Shown here piece by piece: positions 8,756 to 17,020 of a DNA stretch of 64,000 nucleotides. Position numbers and translations under genes: made by a program. The first letter of the stretch is position 1; each line of letters begins with the position of its first letter. The stretch covers positions 434,001 through 498,000 of the forward strand of contig CAWCTH010000011.1 in NCBI GenBank assembly GCA_963798445.1, read 5' to 3'. This DNA is from DASXAI01 sp963798445. GTDB taxonomy: Bacteria; Actinomycetota; Acidimicrobiia; Acidimicrobiales; Ilumatobacteraceae. Below the pieces are notes generated by a model. That model saw only the letters and a list, made by a program, of their open reading frames with translations. It did not search any database and was not told the origin of the DNA.

Positions 8756-10144
8756 TTACTCGATGCCGATGGCCAGCAGGCAGATGTCGTCGCCCGAGCG
8801 TTCCGGCGCCAGGGCCGCCAGCACGCATTTGCACAGGTCGTCGACCGAGCCCCGGAAGCCGTCGACCGCTTCGAGCAGCACGGCTTCGGCATCACCGCCG
8901 GCGCGGTCGATGCGCTCGGTGAGGCCGTCGGTGTAGAGCAACAGCTTGGTGCCCGGCTCGAGCGGGAAGGGGCCTGGATCGGGGCGTTCGTCCTGGGGCC
9001 GGACGCCCAAAGGCAGCGATCGGCCGATCTCCACGAGCGAGGCGCGGCCGTCGGGATGGATGCACACCGGCGGCGGATGACCGGCGTTCACGATGCTCAT
9101 GTGGTGGTCGCGCAGATCGAGCACGAACAGCACCGCGGTGGCCATGTGGTCGGGTGCCAGCCGGGTCAACAGGCGGTCGACGCGCTCCACGATGGCCGCC
9201 GCCGTCACGCCCTCGATGGCGTAGGCGTGGAAGGCGACCCGCATCGACGCCATGAGCGACGCTTCGCTCAGCCCGTGGCCCATCACGTCACCGACGACGG
9301 CGGCGAAGCAGTGCTCCTGCAACTGGATGACGTCGTACCAGTCGCCGCCCACCCGGCTGCCCCGCTCGGACGCCAGGTAGCGGGCGGCCACCGAGATCTG
9401 CTCGTCGTCGGGCATGGCGCCGGGCAGCAGGCTGCGTTGCAACTCCAAAGACGCCGTGCGCTCCCGCTCGAGGCGGCGGGCGTCGTCGATGCTGCCGCTG
9501 GCCAGCAGCACCAGTTGGCCGAGCACGGCACGGTCGGCCTCGCCCAGGAAGCCACCCGGTGGCGGCCAGACCTCCAGGATGCCGGCGCCGGTACGTGACG
9601 GGATGGGCACGCGCGAAGCAGGGGAACCGGTGGGCTCGCCGCCGCGTGTGCCGACCCGCCCACCATCCCAGGTAACGACGTGAGCGCTGCCCCACGTCGA
9701 CGGCCCCAGCTCGATGCGCGCCCGTTGCCCGCCGACGAGGGCTATCGCCCGCTGGCAGACGATCTCCAGTCGGGCCTGCAGGCCCGACTCGGCCAGGATG
9801 GCCAGGTGGGCGGCGCTCAGCTGGTCGAGGAGGGCGACCCGCTCGCGTTCGGCGCTGGCGGCGCGCCTGGCCTCCCAGAGCGCCTGCTCGGCGATCTCGA
9901 ACGAGCTGAGGCCGTCGCGCAAGAACGCGTCGGCGTCGACGAGTCGGGCCGGCACCGACCCGAGCACCTGGTTGCGCAGCGAGTGGTGCAGCGCGACCAG
10001 CTCCCGGAGCGTCATCCCGTCGGCGAGGGCCTGCCGGCCCAGGTCGTTGGCGGACTGGAGGCCGGCGTCGTTCGGGGTGTTGAGGTGCCGGCGGAGAGCT
10101 TCGGCGTACGCGGCGGTGAAATCCCCCGAACCGGCTTCGCCCAT
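8756..10144 (-). CDS. SpoIIE/RsbU-type PP2C serine phosphatase
   Basis: The product has 462 residues. About 1-100 form a helical RsbU-N/RsbRA-like region (DGMTLRELVALHHSLRNQ); about 110-220 a GAF-like domain (ARLEIVCQRAIALVGG...); about 245-462 a PP2C SpoIIE domain with metal-binding residues in GGDWYDVIQL, VVGDVMGHGLSEA, NAGHPPP, YTDGLTE and the final SGDDICLLAI. Known role of the family: it dephosphorylates an anti-anti-sigma STAS protein and so frees a stress sigma factor. Two STAS genes, an RsbW-like gene and a SigF-like gene lie 5-10 kb away, so it could be the upstream switch of that module. The signal sensed by the GAF domain is unknown. Confidence 0.9.
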   Translation of the reverse strand: MGEAGSGDFTAAYAEALRRHLNTPNDAGLQSANDLGRQALADGMTLRELVALHHSLRNQVLGSVPARLVDADAFLRDGLSSFEIAEQALWEARRAASAERERVALLDQLSAAHLAILAESGLQARLEIVCQRAIALVGGQRARIELGPSTWGSAHVVTWDGGRVGTRGGEPTGSPASRVPIPSRTGAGILEVWPPPGGFLGEADRAVLGQLVLLASGSIDDARRLERERTASLELQRSLLPGAMPDDEQISVAARYLASERGSRVGGDWYDVIQLQEHCFAAVVGDVMGHGLSEASLMASMRVAFHAYAIEGVTAAAIVERVDRLLTRLAPDHMATAVLFVLDLRDHHMSIVNAGHPPPVCIHPDGRASLVEIGRSLPLGVRPQDERPDPGPFPLEPGTKLLLYTDGLTERIDRAGGDAEAVLLEAVDGFRGSVDDLCKCVLAALAPERSGDDICLLAIGIE

Positions 10145-10170
10145 GCGAGGGCGAGGCTAGCGCTCAGGCG

Positions 10171-11055
10171 TCACCGATCGGCAGGCTGCGGTGGCTCGGC
10201 GGTGTCGGCCGCCCGTTCGGCCGCCTCGACCGGGGCCCCGAAGTGCAGCAGCCGGCCACCGAAGGCCACCGAGCAGACGGCGAACCAGGCCCAGCCCACG
10301 GCCAGGCCGGCCATGACGTCGGTGAGCCAGTGAACGCCGAGCAGGACGCGGGTCGTGGCCACGGCCGCCGCGATGCCGGCGGCGGCACCGGCCAGCACCG
10401 CTCTCGTGCGGGCTGAGCAGCCCAACCCGATCACCAGCGCGAGGGCGGCGAAGGCGGCGGCCGAGGTAGCGGCGTGGCCGGACGGGAACGACGAGCTGGA
10501 GAAGCCCGTGAGGCGCCGGATGTCGGGCCGGTCCCGGTCGACGATGACCTTGGTGACGTTGACGATCACCGTGATCCCGATGAAGACCGTGGCGAGGAAG
10601 GCGAAGATCTCCCTGCGGCGGGTTCGGATGGTCTGCACGACCGCGACCACGATGGCCGCCGCCACGGTGAACGCGGTGCCGCCCAGCAGGCTGACGTTGC
10701 GCAGGAACGTCGTGGTTGCGGCGGACGCGTGGTTGGCGCCCCACTCACCGGCGCGCTGGTCCCAGCGGGCGAAGCCACTGTCGGTCTTGATCATCACGAG
10801 CAGCACGCCGGCCGCCACGACGCCGGTGAGCGCCACCATGAGCAGCGTGGTCAGGGCGAGACCGGTGACGGTCGCCGGGTCGGTGCGGCGGCGTAGAAAC
10901 GTGCGGATGTCGGGGTGCTCGTGCAGCACGTCGCGGACGGCGTGGGCTGAGGCGCGCGGCGACGACGGGTCGGCCTTCGGCCACTTCCGAAGGACGCCGG
11001 CGGTCACGAGACCGATGATGAGACCGGCCGCCAGCACGACGGAGACGACTGCCAT
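10171..11055 (-). CDS. PAP2-superfamily membrane phosphatase
   Basis: The product has 294 residues. Its N-terminal helix is followed by a soluble stretch (about 20-60) and five or six membrane segments. The three PAP2 signature blocks are present: KVIVDRDRP, SSSFPSGHAATSAA and TRVLLGVHWLTDV. The catalytic His residues are in SGH and VHWLTD. The family removes phosphate from lipid phosphates such as phosphatidate or undecaprenyl pyrophosphate at the outer face of the membrane. It is transcribed away from another PAP2 gene and lies 26 bases upstream of the RsbU-type gene on the same strand, possibly as one operon. Confidence 0.9.
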   Translation of the reverse strand: MAVVSVVLAAGLIIGLVTAGVLRKWPKADPSSPRASAHAVRDVLHEHPDIRTFLRRRTDPATVTGLALTTLLMVALTGVVAAGVLLVMIKTDSGFARWDQRAGEWGANHASAATTTFLRNVSLLGGTAFTVAAAIVVAVVQTIRTRRREIFAFLATVFIGITVIVNVTKVIVDRDRPDIRRLTGFSSSSFPSGHAATSAAAFAALALVIGLGCSARTRAVLAGAAAGIAAAVATTRVLLGVHWLTDVMAGLAVGWAWFAVCSVAFGGRLLHFGAPVEAAERAADTAEPPQPADR

Positions 11056-11093
11056 AGCTACCTACCTGTTGCTGTCACGACGGCTGTCCATAG

Positions 11094-11118
11094 GTTTGCC
11101 TTGATGAACGATGGGTAA
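11094..11118 (+). promoter_or_regulatory. Candidate SigF-type promoter of the PAP2-DAGK-YihY-PLD operon
   Basis: GTTT, a 15-base spacer, then GGGTAA. The mycobacterial SigF consensus is GTTT-N15-17-GGGTAT. The -10 ends 11 bases before the GTG at 11130, so the transcript would be nearly leaderless. The site also lies in an imperfect inverted repeat (AGGTTTGCC ... GGGTAAACCT). A SigF-like gene lies 4.6 kb downstream. Confidence 0.6.
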
Positions 11119-11129
11119 ACCTCGCGGCG

Positions 11130-11936
11130 GTGTCCAACTCCCAAGGTTTCCTCGACCCTCGACCCGGGGGCGCTGCTGAGGCAGTCGCTCAGCGGCCGCG
11201 CCTCCGCCATCCGGCACTGGCCGCGGGCGCCGCCCTCGCCGGCAGCTACGCCGTCCTCGCCGCCGTGATGATGCTCGTAGGACTGGTCCTCACGAAGGTG
11301 CTCGTCGATCACGGTGTCGGCTCCTTCGACGAACGGATCACGGTGTGGCTGGTGGAACGGCGCACGCCGTTCTTCAACGATCTCACCAAGTACGCCACCG
11401 ACCTGGCCAACACCTGGCCCGTGGTGGGGATCGCCGCGGTGGTGACCGGGGTGCTGCTCGTGCGGCGACGATGGCCCGAAGTCATCTTCCTCGTGTCGTC
11501 ACTGATCATCGAGCTGTCCGTCTTCCTGTCCCTGACCTACGTCATCGCCCGGCACCGTCCCGATGTCGAGCGGTTGAACGCCACGCCGGGCACCTTCAGC
11601 TTTCCGTCGGGCCACGCTGCCGCGTCGGTCGTGCTCTGGGTCGGCATCGCCCTCATCGTCACCGTGGCCACCACGAACGTGGTGGCCCGCGTTGTTGCCT
11701 GGCTGCCGGTCGCGATCATGACGTGGCTGGTACCGTTCGCCCGCGTCTACCGCGGCATGCACTACACCACCGATGTCGTGGCCGGCCTGCTGCTCGGTGC
11801 CGCCGCCCTCGCCGTGGGCTGCTTCGTGGCGCGGACGTGGTCCGCGGCCGTCGCTCTGCGGGCGCAGGCGCAGGCGCCGGCCTCGGCGCCTGCCCCCCCA
11901 CCGGATGATGCCGAGATCGTGAGCGTGTCGCGATGA
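11130..11936 (+). CDS. PAP2-superfamily phosphatase (first gene of lipid operon)
   Basis: The product has 268 residues from a GTG start (VSNSQGFLDPRPGG). It shows about six membrane helices and complete PAP2 blocks: YVIARHRPDVERL (a variant of KxxxxxxRP with Arg in place), FSFPSGHAAASVV and FARVYRGMHYTTDVVAG. It has a Pro/Ala-rich cytoplasmic tail. Its stop overlaps the start of the diacylglycerol-kinase-like gene (ATGA). Pairing a lipid phosphatase with a lipid kinase suggests interconversion of diacylglycerol or polyprenol and their phosphates. The start is only about five bases beyond the predicted transcription start, so a slightly later start cannot be excluded. Confidence 0.88.
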   Translation: MSNSQGFLDPRPGGAAEAVAQRPRLRHPALAAGAALAGSYAVLAAVMMLVGLVLTKVLVDHGVGSFDERITVWLVERRTPFFNDLTKYATDLANTWPVVGIAAVVTGVLLVRRRWPEVIFLVSSLIIELSVFLSLTYVIARHRPDVERLNATPGTFSFPSGHAAASVVLWVGIALIVTVATTNVVARVVAWLPVAIMTWLVPFARVYRGMHYTTDVVAGLLLGAAALAVGCFVARTWSAAVALRAQAQAPASAPAPPPDDAEIVSVSR

Positions 11937-12829
11937 CCAGCGTCGCCGTGGTCGCCCACCGGAAGAAGACGCTCGATGGTGGACTGGCGCAGCTCCGCCA
12001 GGTGCTGGCCGCCAGGGGGGTCGACGCGCCCATCTGGCACGAAGTCGACAAGAGCCGCAAGGCGTCGAAGCAGGCGGCCGAGGCGGTGGCCGCCGGCGCC
12101 GATGTCGTCTTCGCGTGGGGCGGCGACGGCACGGTGCAGCGCTGCGTCGACGCCCTCGCCGGCACGGGCGTCGCCTTGGCCATCCTGCCCGCCGGCACCG
12201 CCAACCTGCTGGCGACCAACCTCGGCATACCGAAGGAACTGGAGGCCGCCGTCGACATCGGCCTGTACGGCGCTCGGCGAACGCTCGACGTCGGCCGGGT
12301 CAACGGGGAGCGGTTCGCCGTGATGGCCGGCGCCGGCTTCGACGCCGTCATGATCCGTGACGCCGATGGCGCGATGAAGGATCGGGTCGGGCGGCTGGCC
12401 TATGTGTGGACCGGTGCCAAGGCGCTGCGGCTCCCCACCCACGCCACCACGGTGGTGGTCGACGGGCAGGAATGGTTCTCGGGCGAGACAAGCTGTGTCC
12501 TCGTGGGCAACGTCGGCACGATCAGCGGCGGCGTCACGGCCTTTGTCGACGCCCGGCCGGACGATGGCCTCCTCGACGTCGGTGTGGTCACCGCCTCAGG
12601 CGTCGTGCAGTGGTTCCGCGTGCTCGGGCGCATGGCCACCGGCAAGGCCCACCGATCGCCGCTGGTAGAGACGACAGCGGGGGCGAAGATCGACGTCCGC
12701 TTCGACAGCAAGATCGTGTACGAGATGGACGGCGGTGATCGCCCCAAGTCCAAGCACCTGAAGATCCGCGTCGAGCCGGGCGCGATCCGGGTGTGCGTCC
12801 CCGGGCCAGGAGAAGGGGGGGCACCGTGA
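11933..12829 (+). CDS. Diacylglycerol kinase-like lipid kinase
   Basis: The product has 298 residues of the DAGK catalytic family (DgkB/YegS type): nucleotide-binding VFAWGGDGTVQRCVDAL (GGDGT), LPAGTANLLATNLGIP, and a beta-rich C-terminal domain (VMAGAGFDAVMI, CVLVGNVGTISGGV). It transfers phosphate from ATP to a lipid hydroxyl, probably diacylglycerol or a related lipid; the exact lipid is not shown. It overlaps the upstream PAP2 gene by four bases and the downstream YihY gene by four bases (GTGA), so the three are translationally coupled. Confidence 0.9.
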   Translation: MTSVAVVAHRKKTLDGGLAQLRQVLAARGVDAPIWHEVDKSRKASKQAAEAVAAGADVVFAWGGDGTVQRCVDALAGTGVALAILPAGTANLLATNLGIPKELEAAVDIGLYGARRTLDVGRVNGERFAVMAGAGFDAVMIRDADGAMKDRVGRLAYVWTGAKALRLPTHATTVVVDGQEWFSGETSCVLVGNVGTISGGVTAFVDARPDDGLLDVGVVTASGVVQWFRVLGRMATGKAHRSPLVETTAGAKIDVRFDSKIVYEMDGGDRPKSKHLKIRVEPGAIRVCVPGPGEGGAP

Positions 12830-13806
12830 GCACCGCCGCGCTCGTGCCCGAGACGTGGGAGCTCACGGGTGACGACGCCCGCAAGACGCTGCTGCACACG
12901 GGGCGGCGCCAACTGCTGGCCGACGCCTTCCAACGGCTTCGCGTGGCCGACGGCTTCAGCCACGCTCGCTCGCTCGCCTTCACCATCGCCCTCACCCTGG
13001 TGCAAGGGCTGATCGCGCTCGTTGGACTGGCCAGCGCGTTGAGCAACACCCGCTTCGGTGAGGTGATCGTGAGCGCCGTGCAGGGGGCCGTGCCAGGGCC
13101 TGCCGGTCAGGTGCTCACGCAAGCGGTGGAGCAGGCCCAGGGAGCAGGCGCGGGGCGCAAGTACCTCGCCCTCGTCTTGGGCGCCATCGGCGCATTGGTC
13201 ACCGCGACGACGGCCATGGGCCAGCTCGAGCGGGGCCTCAACCGAATCTACGGCGTGGAGCAGGATCGGCCCACGGTCGAGAAGTACGGCCGCGCCTTCG
13301 TGGTGGCGTTCACCTGCGGCGCGCTGACGACGGCGGCGTTCGTGGCCCTGGCGTGGGGTCGCCAGGTGGGCGATCAGATCAACAACCACCTGCTCTCCAC
13401 GGTGTGGAGCTGGACCCGGTGGCCACTGGCCGTTGCCCTCATCGCGGTGGCCATCACCTTGCTGTTCCGCTGGTGCCCGCGGCGGCATCAGCCGGCGCTG
13501 TCGTGGATGGCCTACGGGTCAGGCGTCTCGGTGCTCGGATGGGTCGTGGTGACCCTGGCGCTGTCGGTCTTCTTCGCCGTCAGCACCTCGTTCGGCGACA
13601 CCTACGGGCCGCTGGCGGGGATGGTGGCGTTGCTGCTGTGGGCCTTCCTCTCGTCGGTGGCCATCTTGTTCGGCGCCGCGGTGGCGGCCCAGCTAGAGGC
13701 CGTGCGGGCCGGCGCGGCGGCGCCCCAGGACGCCGAGAAGGTGGCCGAGTCCGAGCCCGACGCCGAGCCGCCCCCCTCCTCGCCATCGCTCGCTTCGGTC
13801 CGATGA
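12826..13806 (+). CDS. YihY/BrkB-family inner-membrane protein
   Basis: The product has 326 residues from GTG at 12826, preceded by an AGGAG-type site 10 bases upstream. It has six predicted membrane segments, a YihY-type core (TTAMGQLERGLNRIYGVEQDRP; YGSGVSVLGWVVVTLALS) and a charged, Pro/Glu-rich C-terminal tail of about 35 residues. Members are often mislabelled ribonuclease BN; the transport or envelope role is not settled. The gene overlaps the kinase gene before it and the phospholipase D-like gene after it by four bases each. Confidence 0.85.
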   Translation: MSTAALVPETWELTGDDARKTLLHTGRRQLLADAFQRLRVADGFSHARSLAFTIALTLVQGLIALVGLASALSNTRFGEVIVSAVQGAVPGPAGQVLTQAVEQAQGAGAGRKYLALVLGAIGALVTATTAMGQLERGLNRIYGVEQDRPTVEKYGRAFVVAFTCGALTTAAFVALAWGRQVGDQINNHLLSTVWSWTRWPLAVALIAVAITLLFRWCPRRHQPALSWMAYGSGVSVLGWVVVTLALSVFFAVSTSFGDTYGPLAGMVALLLWAFLSSVAILFGAAVAAQLEAVRAGAAAPQDAEKVAESEPDAEPPPSSPSLASVR

Positions 13807-14969
13807 CGCACGAGCAGTCCGCGTCGCGGGTGCGACGCACCCTCGAAGGGGTGATCGGCGTACCTGCGACCGAGGGCAATCGCATCGACGTGCTCCGCAA
13901 CGGCGACGAGATCTTCCCGGCCATGTGGGACGCCATCGAGCGCGCCGAGCACACCATCGACTTCCTGACGTTCGTCTACTGGCATGGTGAGATCGGTCGG
14001 GAGCTTGCCCGCCGGCTGTGCGAACGGGCCCGGGCGGGTGCTCGGGTGCGGGTGCTGCTCGACGCCTGGGGCGCCCACTCCATGGAAAAGGCGCTCATCG
14101 AGCAGATGGCGTCGGCCGGCGTGCGGCAACGTTGGTTCCGGCCGCTGCGGCGCTTCTGGCCCGGCTCCATCAACCACCGCACCCACCGCAAGGTGCTCAT
14201 CGCCGACGAGGCGGTCGCGTTCACGGGTGGGGTCGGCATCGCCGACGAGTGGCAAGGCGACGCCCGCAATCCCAGCGAGTGGCGTGACACCCACTTCCGC
14301 ATCGAAGGACCGGCCGTCGACGGGCTCCGGGCCGCCTTCCTGGACAACTGGGCCGAGACCGACACGGCGCTGTATGAGGACGGGGTCGATCGCTTCCCCG
14401 ACCAGCCGAAGCCCGGCACCGCCGTCGTCCAGTGCGTGCGGGGGGCATCGGAGGCGGGCTTCAGCGACATGTCCACGCTGTTTCGGACCCTGCTGCAGCT
14501 GGCCGAGCGGCGCATCCGCATCACGACGCCGTACTTCGTGCCCGACGTGGATCTCGGCGATCGGCTGTGCGCCGCCGCCGATCGGGGCGTGGAGGTCGAG
14601 ATCCTGCTACCCGGGCCTCACATCGACAAGCGCTTCGTGCAGATCGCCGCCGAAGGTGAGTACGAGGACCTGCTGGCCCATGGCATCGCCGTGTGGAACT
14701 TCCAGCCGACGATGCTCCACGCGAAGGTGATGACCGTGGACGGTCTGGTGGCCAACGTGGGCTCGGCCAACGTCAACCCCCGGTCAGTGACGTGGGACGA
14801 GGAGATCAACGTGGTCGCCCTGGACGGTGCGTTGGTCGCACTGCTGGACTCGCAGTTCGAGGCCGATCTGGAGCGCAGCATCCGCATCGAGCCCGGCCGC
14901 TGGCACCGCCGGGCGTTGTGGCAGCGAGCGACCGAGCGCGCGATCGCCCCCATCAAGCGCTACTTCTGA
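13803..14969 (+). CDS. Phospholipase D-family protein (cardiolipin synthase-like)
   Basis: The product has 388 residues and two HKD motifs: HRTHRKVLIADEA with H-x-K-x4-D, and MLHAKVMTVD. It is followed by GSANVNPRS, the GSxN element usual after HKD2. It lacks the N-terminal membrane helices of ClsA and resembles the soluble ClsB/YbhO type. The family joins or cleaves phosphodiester head groups through a covalent His intermediate. The ATG overlaps the YihY stop (ATGA), making it the fourth coupled gene of the lipid operon; cardiolipin or a similar phospholipid is the likely product. A dispersed inverted repeat begins within its stop codon. Confidence 0.9.
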   Translation: MTHEQSASRVRRTLEGVIGVPATEGNRIDVLRNGDEIFPAMWDAIERAEHTIDFLTFVYWHGEIGRELARRLCERARAGARVRVLLDAWGAHSMEKALIEQMASAGVRQRWFRPLRRFWPGSINHRTHRKVLIADEAVAFTGGVGIADEWQGDARNPSEWRDTHFRIEGPAVDGLRAAFLDNWAETDTALYEDGVDRFPDQPKPGTAVVQCVRGASEAGFSDMSTLFRTLLQLAERRIRITTPYFVPDVDLGDRLCAAADRGVEVEILLPGPHIDKRFVQIAAEGEYEDLLAHGIAVWNFQPTMLHAKVMTVDGLVANVGSANVNPRSVTWDEEINVVALDGALVALLDSQFEADLERSIRIEPGRWHRRALWQRATERAIAPIKRYF

Positions 14970-15021
14970 CGAACCGACGCGCGTTGTCCGTCACATACGA
15001 GGTCCAGGCGAATCAGTTCGT
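14968..15021. repeat. Dispersed inverted repeat, copy D
   Basis: Left arm GACGAACCGACGCGC, right arm GGCGAATCAGTTCGT, with a CCGTCACATACG core between. The arms pair imperfectly. The copy begins in the stop codon of the phospholipase D-like gene and may act as its terminator. See copies A (28329), B (40157), C (58882) and E (52419). Confidence 0.6.
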
Positions 15022-15038
15022 GCACGAGTCACGGGTTC

Positions 15039-15064
15039 GTTTGGGCGGCGGCGGCGTCGGGTAT
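15039..15064 (+). promoter_or_regulatory. SigF-type promoter of the sigma-factor operon
   Basis: GTTT, a 16-base spacer and GGGTAT give an exact match to the mycobacterial SigF consensus. It lies 28 bases before the ATG of the small membrane protein that heads the anti-sigma/sigma genes, predicting autoregulation. Confidence 0.7.
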
Positions 15065-15092
15065 CGGAACAGGGACGTGATGGAGGTCAACC

Positions 15093-15302
15093 ATGTTGAA
15101 GTTCAAGCTTGGCATCATCTTCGGTTTCGCCGCCGGATGGGCCGTGGGTAGCGGGCGGGCCATCGAGATGTGGCAGCAGTTGCGAGCGTCGCGTGGCGCC
15201 GGGACACCCGGTTCGGTCGCATCGCGGGTACCGCGCCCAGCCTTCGACCGTTCGACCGAGACAGGGACCAGCAGCGGTGGATCGACAGCAGTAAGTGCCT
15301 GA
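15093..15302 (+). CDS. Small membrane-anchored protein upstream of the anti-sigma gene
   Basis: The product has 69 residues: one N-terminal hydrophobic segment (LGIIFGFAAGWAVGSG), a short amphipathic stretch (RAIEMWQQLRAS) and a Ser/Thr/Gly-rich tail. A GGAG site lies seven bases before the ATG. The Gly-rich helix resembles YtxH-type stress proteins, but I cannot assign it. It is 28 bases behind a perfect SigF-type promoter and 50 bases ahead of the RsbW-like gene, so it is likely stress-induced with them. Confidence 0.65.
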   Translation: MLKFKLGIIFGFAAGWAVGSGRAIEMWQQLRASRGAGTPGSVASRVPRPAFDRSTETGTSSGGSTAVSA

Positions 15303-15352
15303 TGCCGGCCCGGTCGACGAAGTCCGGCACGGGCGGAGGCCATGATGGGGCG

Positions 15353-15733
15353 GTGACCGACGGACACCAGCGCCTGGTTCGACTCGAGCTGCCGGGCGAG
15401 AGTCAGTACATCCGTGTCGCTCGCCTCGTGGCGAGCGGGCTCGGAGCAACGGCTGGGCTTGACGTCGACGGCGTCGACGATCTTCGCATCGCCGTCGATG
15501 AGCTGTGCGCCGCCCTTTTCGAGGTGGGCCACGGTCCGTCGGTCGAGCTGACCTTCGCCGTGTCCGACGACGAGGTGCTGGTGACCGGCCGCACCGAGGC
15601 CCCGGAGGCCGGCGACTTCGATCCCGAGCGCCTCGTGCTGTCGCGCCAGATCCTGGATGTGGCGTGCGACGCCTACACGCTCACGCTCGACGGCGGCTAC
15701 GTCCAGTTCTCGATGCGAAAGAGCACCCACTGA
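15353..15733 (+). CDS. Anti-sigma factor, RsbW/UsfX-like
   Basis: The product has 126 residues from GTG (VTDGHQRLVRLELPGE). It has a GHKL-type fold with a clear N box, DDLRIAVDELCAALF, but no obvious G1/G2 ATP-lid motifs, as in mycobacterial UsfX/RsbW, which it resembles in length and order. Known role: binds and silences the SigF-type sigma factor until a STAS antagonist releases it. The sigma gene starts two bases after the stop, the classic paired arrangement. A longer in-frame upstream extension overlaps the small membrane gene and looks like non-coding translation. Confidence 0.85.
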   Translation: MTDGHQRLVRLELPGESQYIRVARLVASGLGATAGLDVDGVDDLRIAVDELCAALFEVGHGPSVELTFAVSDDEVLVTGRTEAPEAGDFDPERLVLSRQILDVACDAYTLTLDGGYVQFSMRKSTH

Positions 15734-15734
15734 G

Positions 15735-16481
15735 GTGAGCCGCGACAACGAAGCGGTACTCGAGCGGTTCCGCGCCTATCGCCGCTCAGAGGATCGCAGC
15801 CTTCGCAACGAGCTCGTGGAAGAGCATCGGTGGATCGCCATTCGTTGTGCGCGCCGTTTCGAGCGTCGGGGCGAACCACTCGACGACCTCGTGCAGGTCG
15901 CGCAGCTGGGGGTGCTGAAGGCGGTCGAGCGGTTCGATCCTGAGCATGGTGCTGCCTTCCCGTCGTTCGCCATGCCCACGGTGATGGGCGAGCTGCGGCG
16001 GCACTTCCGCGACAAGACGTGGTCCGTCGGGGTGCCGCGGCGGTTGAAGGAGCTGCACGTGTCCCTGGCGCGGGCGGTCGAGCATCTCGGCCAGACCCTC
16101 GGCCGGCAGCCCAAGGTGGAGGAACTGGCGTCGGAGCTGGGCGTGAGCGTCGACGAGATCCTGGAGGCGCTCGACGCCGGTGCGGCGTACCGCGCCTCCC
16201 CGCTGAGCCGCCCCGACGACGCCGACGAAGAGCGCGAGCCAGCGGCCCTGGGTGAGGAAGACACCGCTCTGGCCGATGCCGACACCCGCCTCGCCGCCCG
16301 CCGGCTCATGAGCACCCTGCCCCAACGCGAGCGCACGATCGTGTATCTCCGGTTCTTCGGTGGCCTCACGCAGCAGGAGATCGCCGAGCGCCTTGGCATG
16401 AGCCAGGTGCACGTGTCGCGCCTGTTGCGCCAGTGCCTCACACGGCTCCGTGCCGAGCTGGAAGACGAGCGGGTGCCCTGA
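15735..16481 (+). CDS. sigF: SigB/SigF-family RNA polymerase sigma factor
   Basis: The product has 248 residues from GTG (VSRDNEAVLERF). Region 2 includes DDLVQVAQLGVLKAVERFDPEHGAAFPSFAMPTVMGELRRHFRDKTW; region 3 contains the RLKELHVSL to GRQPKVEELASELGVS stretch; region 4 has LPQRERTIVYLRFFGGLTQQEIAERLGMSQVHVSRLLRQCL with the helix-turn-helix. This is the stress/sporulation sigma type. With the upstream anti-sigma gene and STAS genes downstream it forms a partner-switching system. Promoters of the predicted type lie at 11094 and 15039. Calling it sigF rests on family and order, not on a phylogeny. Confidence 0.9.
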   Translation: MSRDNEAVLERFRAYRRSEDRSLRNELVEEHRWIAIRCARRFERRGEPLDDLVQVAQLGVLKAVERFDPEHGAAFPSFAMPTVMGELRRHFRDKTWSVGVPRRLKELHVSLARAVEHLGQTLGRQPKVEELASELGVSVDEILEALDAGAAYRASPLSRPDDADEEREPAALGEEDTALADADTRLAARRLMSTLPQRERTIVYLRFFGGLTQQEIAERLGMSQVHVSRLLRQCLTRLRAELEDERVP

Positions 16482-16630
16482 TCGCCTGCCCATGGATCTT
16501 ACAACCACCGCCATCACGCCATAGGGTGTGGGGTCGCGAGGTGACGAGACGGTGGCCGTCCAGGAGGGCGAGTCGAAGATGAATCAGCGCAGTGTCCTGA
16601 ACGTCACAGCATCGAGAACGAGTCCCGACC

Positions 16631-16963
16631 ATGGTTGACAACGGTGGCGCGCTCACGCTCAGCGTCGAGAAGCACGACGCCACCGCCGACATCACGGCCA
16701 GTGGCGAGATCGACATTCATACCTGCACCCAGCTCGAAGAAGCGCTGGTGCGACTGGCGCACGACGGGGTCGCTACGGTCACCCTCGACCTCGGTGAGGT
16801 GGCGTTCATCGACTCGTCGGGGCTCCGCGCCCTCGTCGTGGGGCACAAGGCCCTCGAAGAGCGGGGTGGCACCCTGATGGTGACCAACCCGTCCAGCATG
16901 GCCGCCCGCCTCCTGGAAGTCACCGGGCTCGATGCGTTGTTCGGCGGCGTGCAGGACGCCTGA
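16631..16963 (+). CDS. Anti-anti-sigma factor (STAS domain)
   Basis: The product has 110 residues forming a single STAS domain: LSVEKHDATADITASGEIDIHT, then VTLDLGEVAFIDSSGLRALVVGHKAL. The Ser of DSSGLRAL is the usual phosphorylation site. In the known mechanism the anti-sigma kinase phosphorylates it and an RsbU-type phosphatase restores it; only the unphosphorylated form sequesters the anti-sigma factor. It lies 149 bases after the sigma gene, possibly with its own promoter. Confidence 0.9.
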   Translation: MVDNGGALTLSVEKHDATADITASGEIDIHTCTQLEEALVRLAHDGVATVTLDLGEVAFIDSSGLRALVVGHKALEERGGTLMVTNPSSMAARLLEVTGLDALFGGVQDA

Positions 16964-17020
16964 CGGGTGCCGACTTCCCGCTGATGCCCCTGGCTCAACC
17001 GCCCGGCGGCTGGATTGCGC

